NCBI GenBank assembly: GCA_964505325.1 | Contig: CAZDHT010000282.1 | Coordinates: forward strand, 1-6,502 | From: CAZDHT01 sp964505325 | GTDB lineage: Bacteria > Planctomycetota > PUPC01 | Direction of reading: 5' to 3' | DNA length: 6,502 nt | Shown here: positions 6,305 through 6,502 of the stretch, piece by piece | How the letters are laid out: each line of letters starts with the position of its first letter | Position numbering within the stretch: position 1 is the stretch's first letter | Position numbers and translations under genes: made by a program | The notes under the pieces: generated by a model | The model's input: the letters and a program-made list of their open reading frames with translations, nothing else | What the model was told of the DNA's origin: nothing | Databases searched by the model: none

Positions 6305-6313
6305 CAGAAAAGC
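6287..6313 (-). repeat. Right terminal inverted repeat plus right direct repeat of the inserted element
   Basis: GAGAATTGAATGACCCTG (6287-6304) is the inverted partner of the left terminus, differing at one base. CAGAAAAGC (6305-6313) follows immediately and is identical to the left flank. Confidence 0.85.
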
Positions 6314-6314
6314 C

Positions 6315-6345
6315 TTGCACATGGCGGTGAGAAGCAGAGAATAAT
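6315..6345 (+). promoter_or_regulatory. Weak promoter candidate for the kinase gene
   Basis: TTGCAC (6315-6320) is followed by AGAATA (6338-6343, 17-base spacing) or AATAAT (6340-6345, 19-base spacing). The match is modest. Either -10 box would start transcription downstream of the first ATG at 6346, which would favour a later start codon. The -35 box lies just outside the right direct repeat of the inserted element. Confidence 0.3.
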
Positions 6346-6502
6346 ATGTGCCATCACGCCAGTAACGGAAGGGGCCCGGGAGTGTCGAGCCGTAGTCCTG
6401 AGAGCTCGGGCAGTTCGGATTCTGCCGACAAGAAAATGGTCGGCAACTTCGAGGTGCTGGAGGAGATCGGCCGCGGCGCTATGGGCGCGGTGTTCAAGGC
6501 GC
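6346..6502 (+). CDS. Hanks-type Ser/Thr protein kinase, N-terminal part only
   Basis: The frame opens after an in-frame TGA near 6330 and continues off the window. From the first ATG it encodes a 30-residue Ser-rich, low-complexity leader followed by VGNFEVLEEIGRGAMGAVFKA, the start of a bacterial eukaryotic-like kinase domain. GRGAMG is the glycine-rich ATP-binding loop (GxGxxG); the catalytic lysine, HRD and DFG motifs lie beyond the window. These kinases phosphorylate Ser/Thr on proteins and often carry a membrane segment and sensor domain, which cannot be judged here. The start is unsettled: ATG 6346, GTG 6382 and ATG 6436 are all in frame, none has a strong Shine-Dalgarno, and the last begins right at the domain. 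The gene is divergent from the lyase gene, which does not by itself show a functional link. Confidence 0.85.
   Translation, partial: MCHHASNGRGPGVSSRSPESSGSSDSADKKMVGNFEVLEEIGRGAMGAVFKA

Noticed and set aside
6140..6322. Small minus-strand and plus-strand open frames across the inserted element
   Set aside because: They arise from the palindrome, giving similar peptides on both strands, and lack ribosome sites.
1..6502. CRISPR array or rRNA genes
   Set aside because: No regularly spaced direct repeats and no conserved rRNA segments are seen.

Overview
The window looks like chromosomal DNA of a GC-rich bacterium, most likely a planctomycete or a close relative. This is inferred from three features together: a PEP-CTERM secreted protein, the start of a Hanks-type Ser/Thr kinase opening with VGNFEVLEEIGRGAMGAVFKA, and heparinase II/III and GH130 carbohydrate genes. 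No rRNA or other marker gene is present to confirm it.

Layout. Positions 1-1216 (minus) hold an open-ended gene for a membrane-anchored protein with an internally duplicated domain; its 3' end lies outside the window. Positions 1323-2312 (minus) encode a GH130 mannoside phosphorylase or hydrolase. Positions 2539-3135 (minus) encode a small exported PEP-CTERM protein. Positions 3136-3663 form a 528-bp non-coding stretch rich in inverted repeats. Positions 3664-6003 (minus) encode a 779-residue heparinase II/III-type polysaccharide lyase with a DUF4962-like N-terminus. A divergent intergenic region follows, and a plus-strand Ser/Thr kinase starts near 6346 and runs off the right edge.

The most notable structure is in the divergent region. 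A 174-bp element (6131-6304) has 18-bp terminal inverted repeats with one mismatch, is bounded by a perfect 9-bp direct repeat (CAGAAAAGC), and carries a perfect 36-bp palindrome (two 17-bp arms, GG centre) near its middle. It has no room for a transposase. It has the anatomy of a MITE-like non-autonomous element inserted between the divergent lyase and kinase promoters.

The two enzymes suggest a glycan-processing locus: the lyase would cleave uronate-containing chains, and the GH130 enzyme would act on beta-mannosides. Neither has a visible export signal. Each minus-strand gene has its own gap, several with a promoter-like sequence and Shine-Dalgarno site, so they look individually transcribed rather than forming one tight operon. 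Substrates cannot be fixed from sequence alone.
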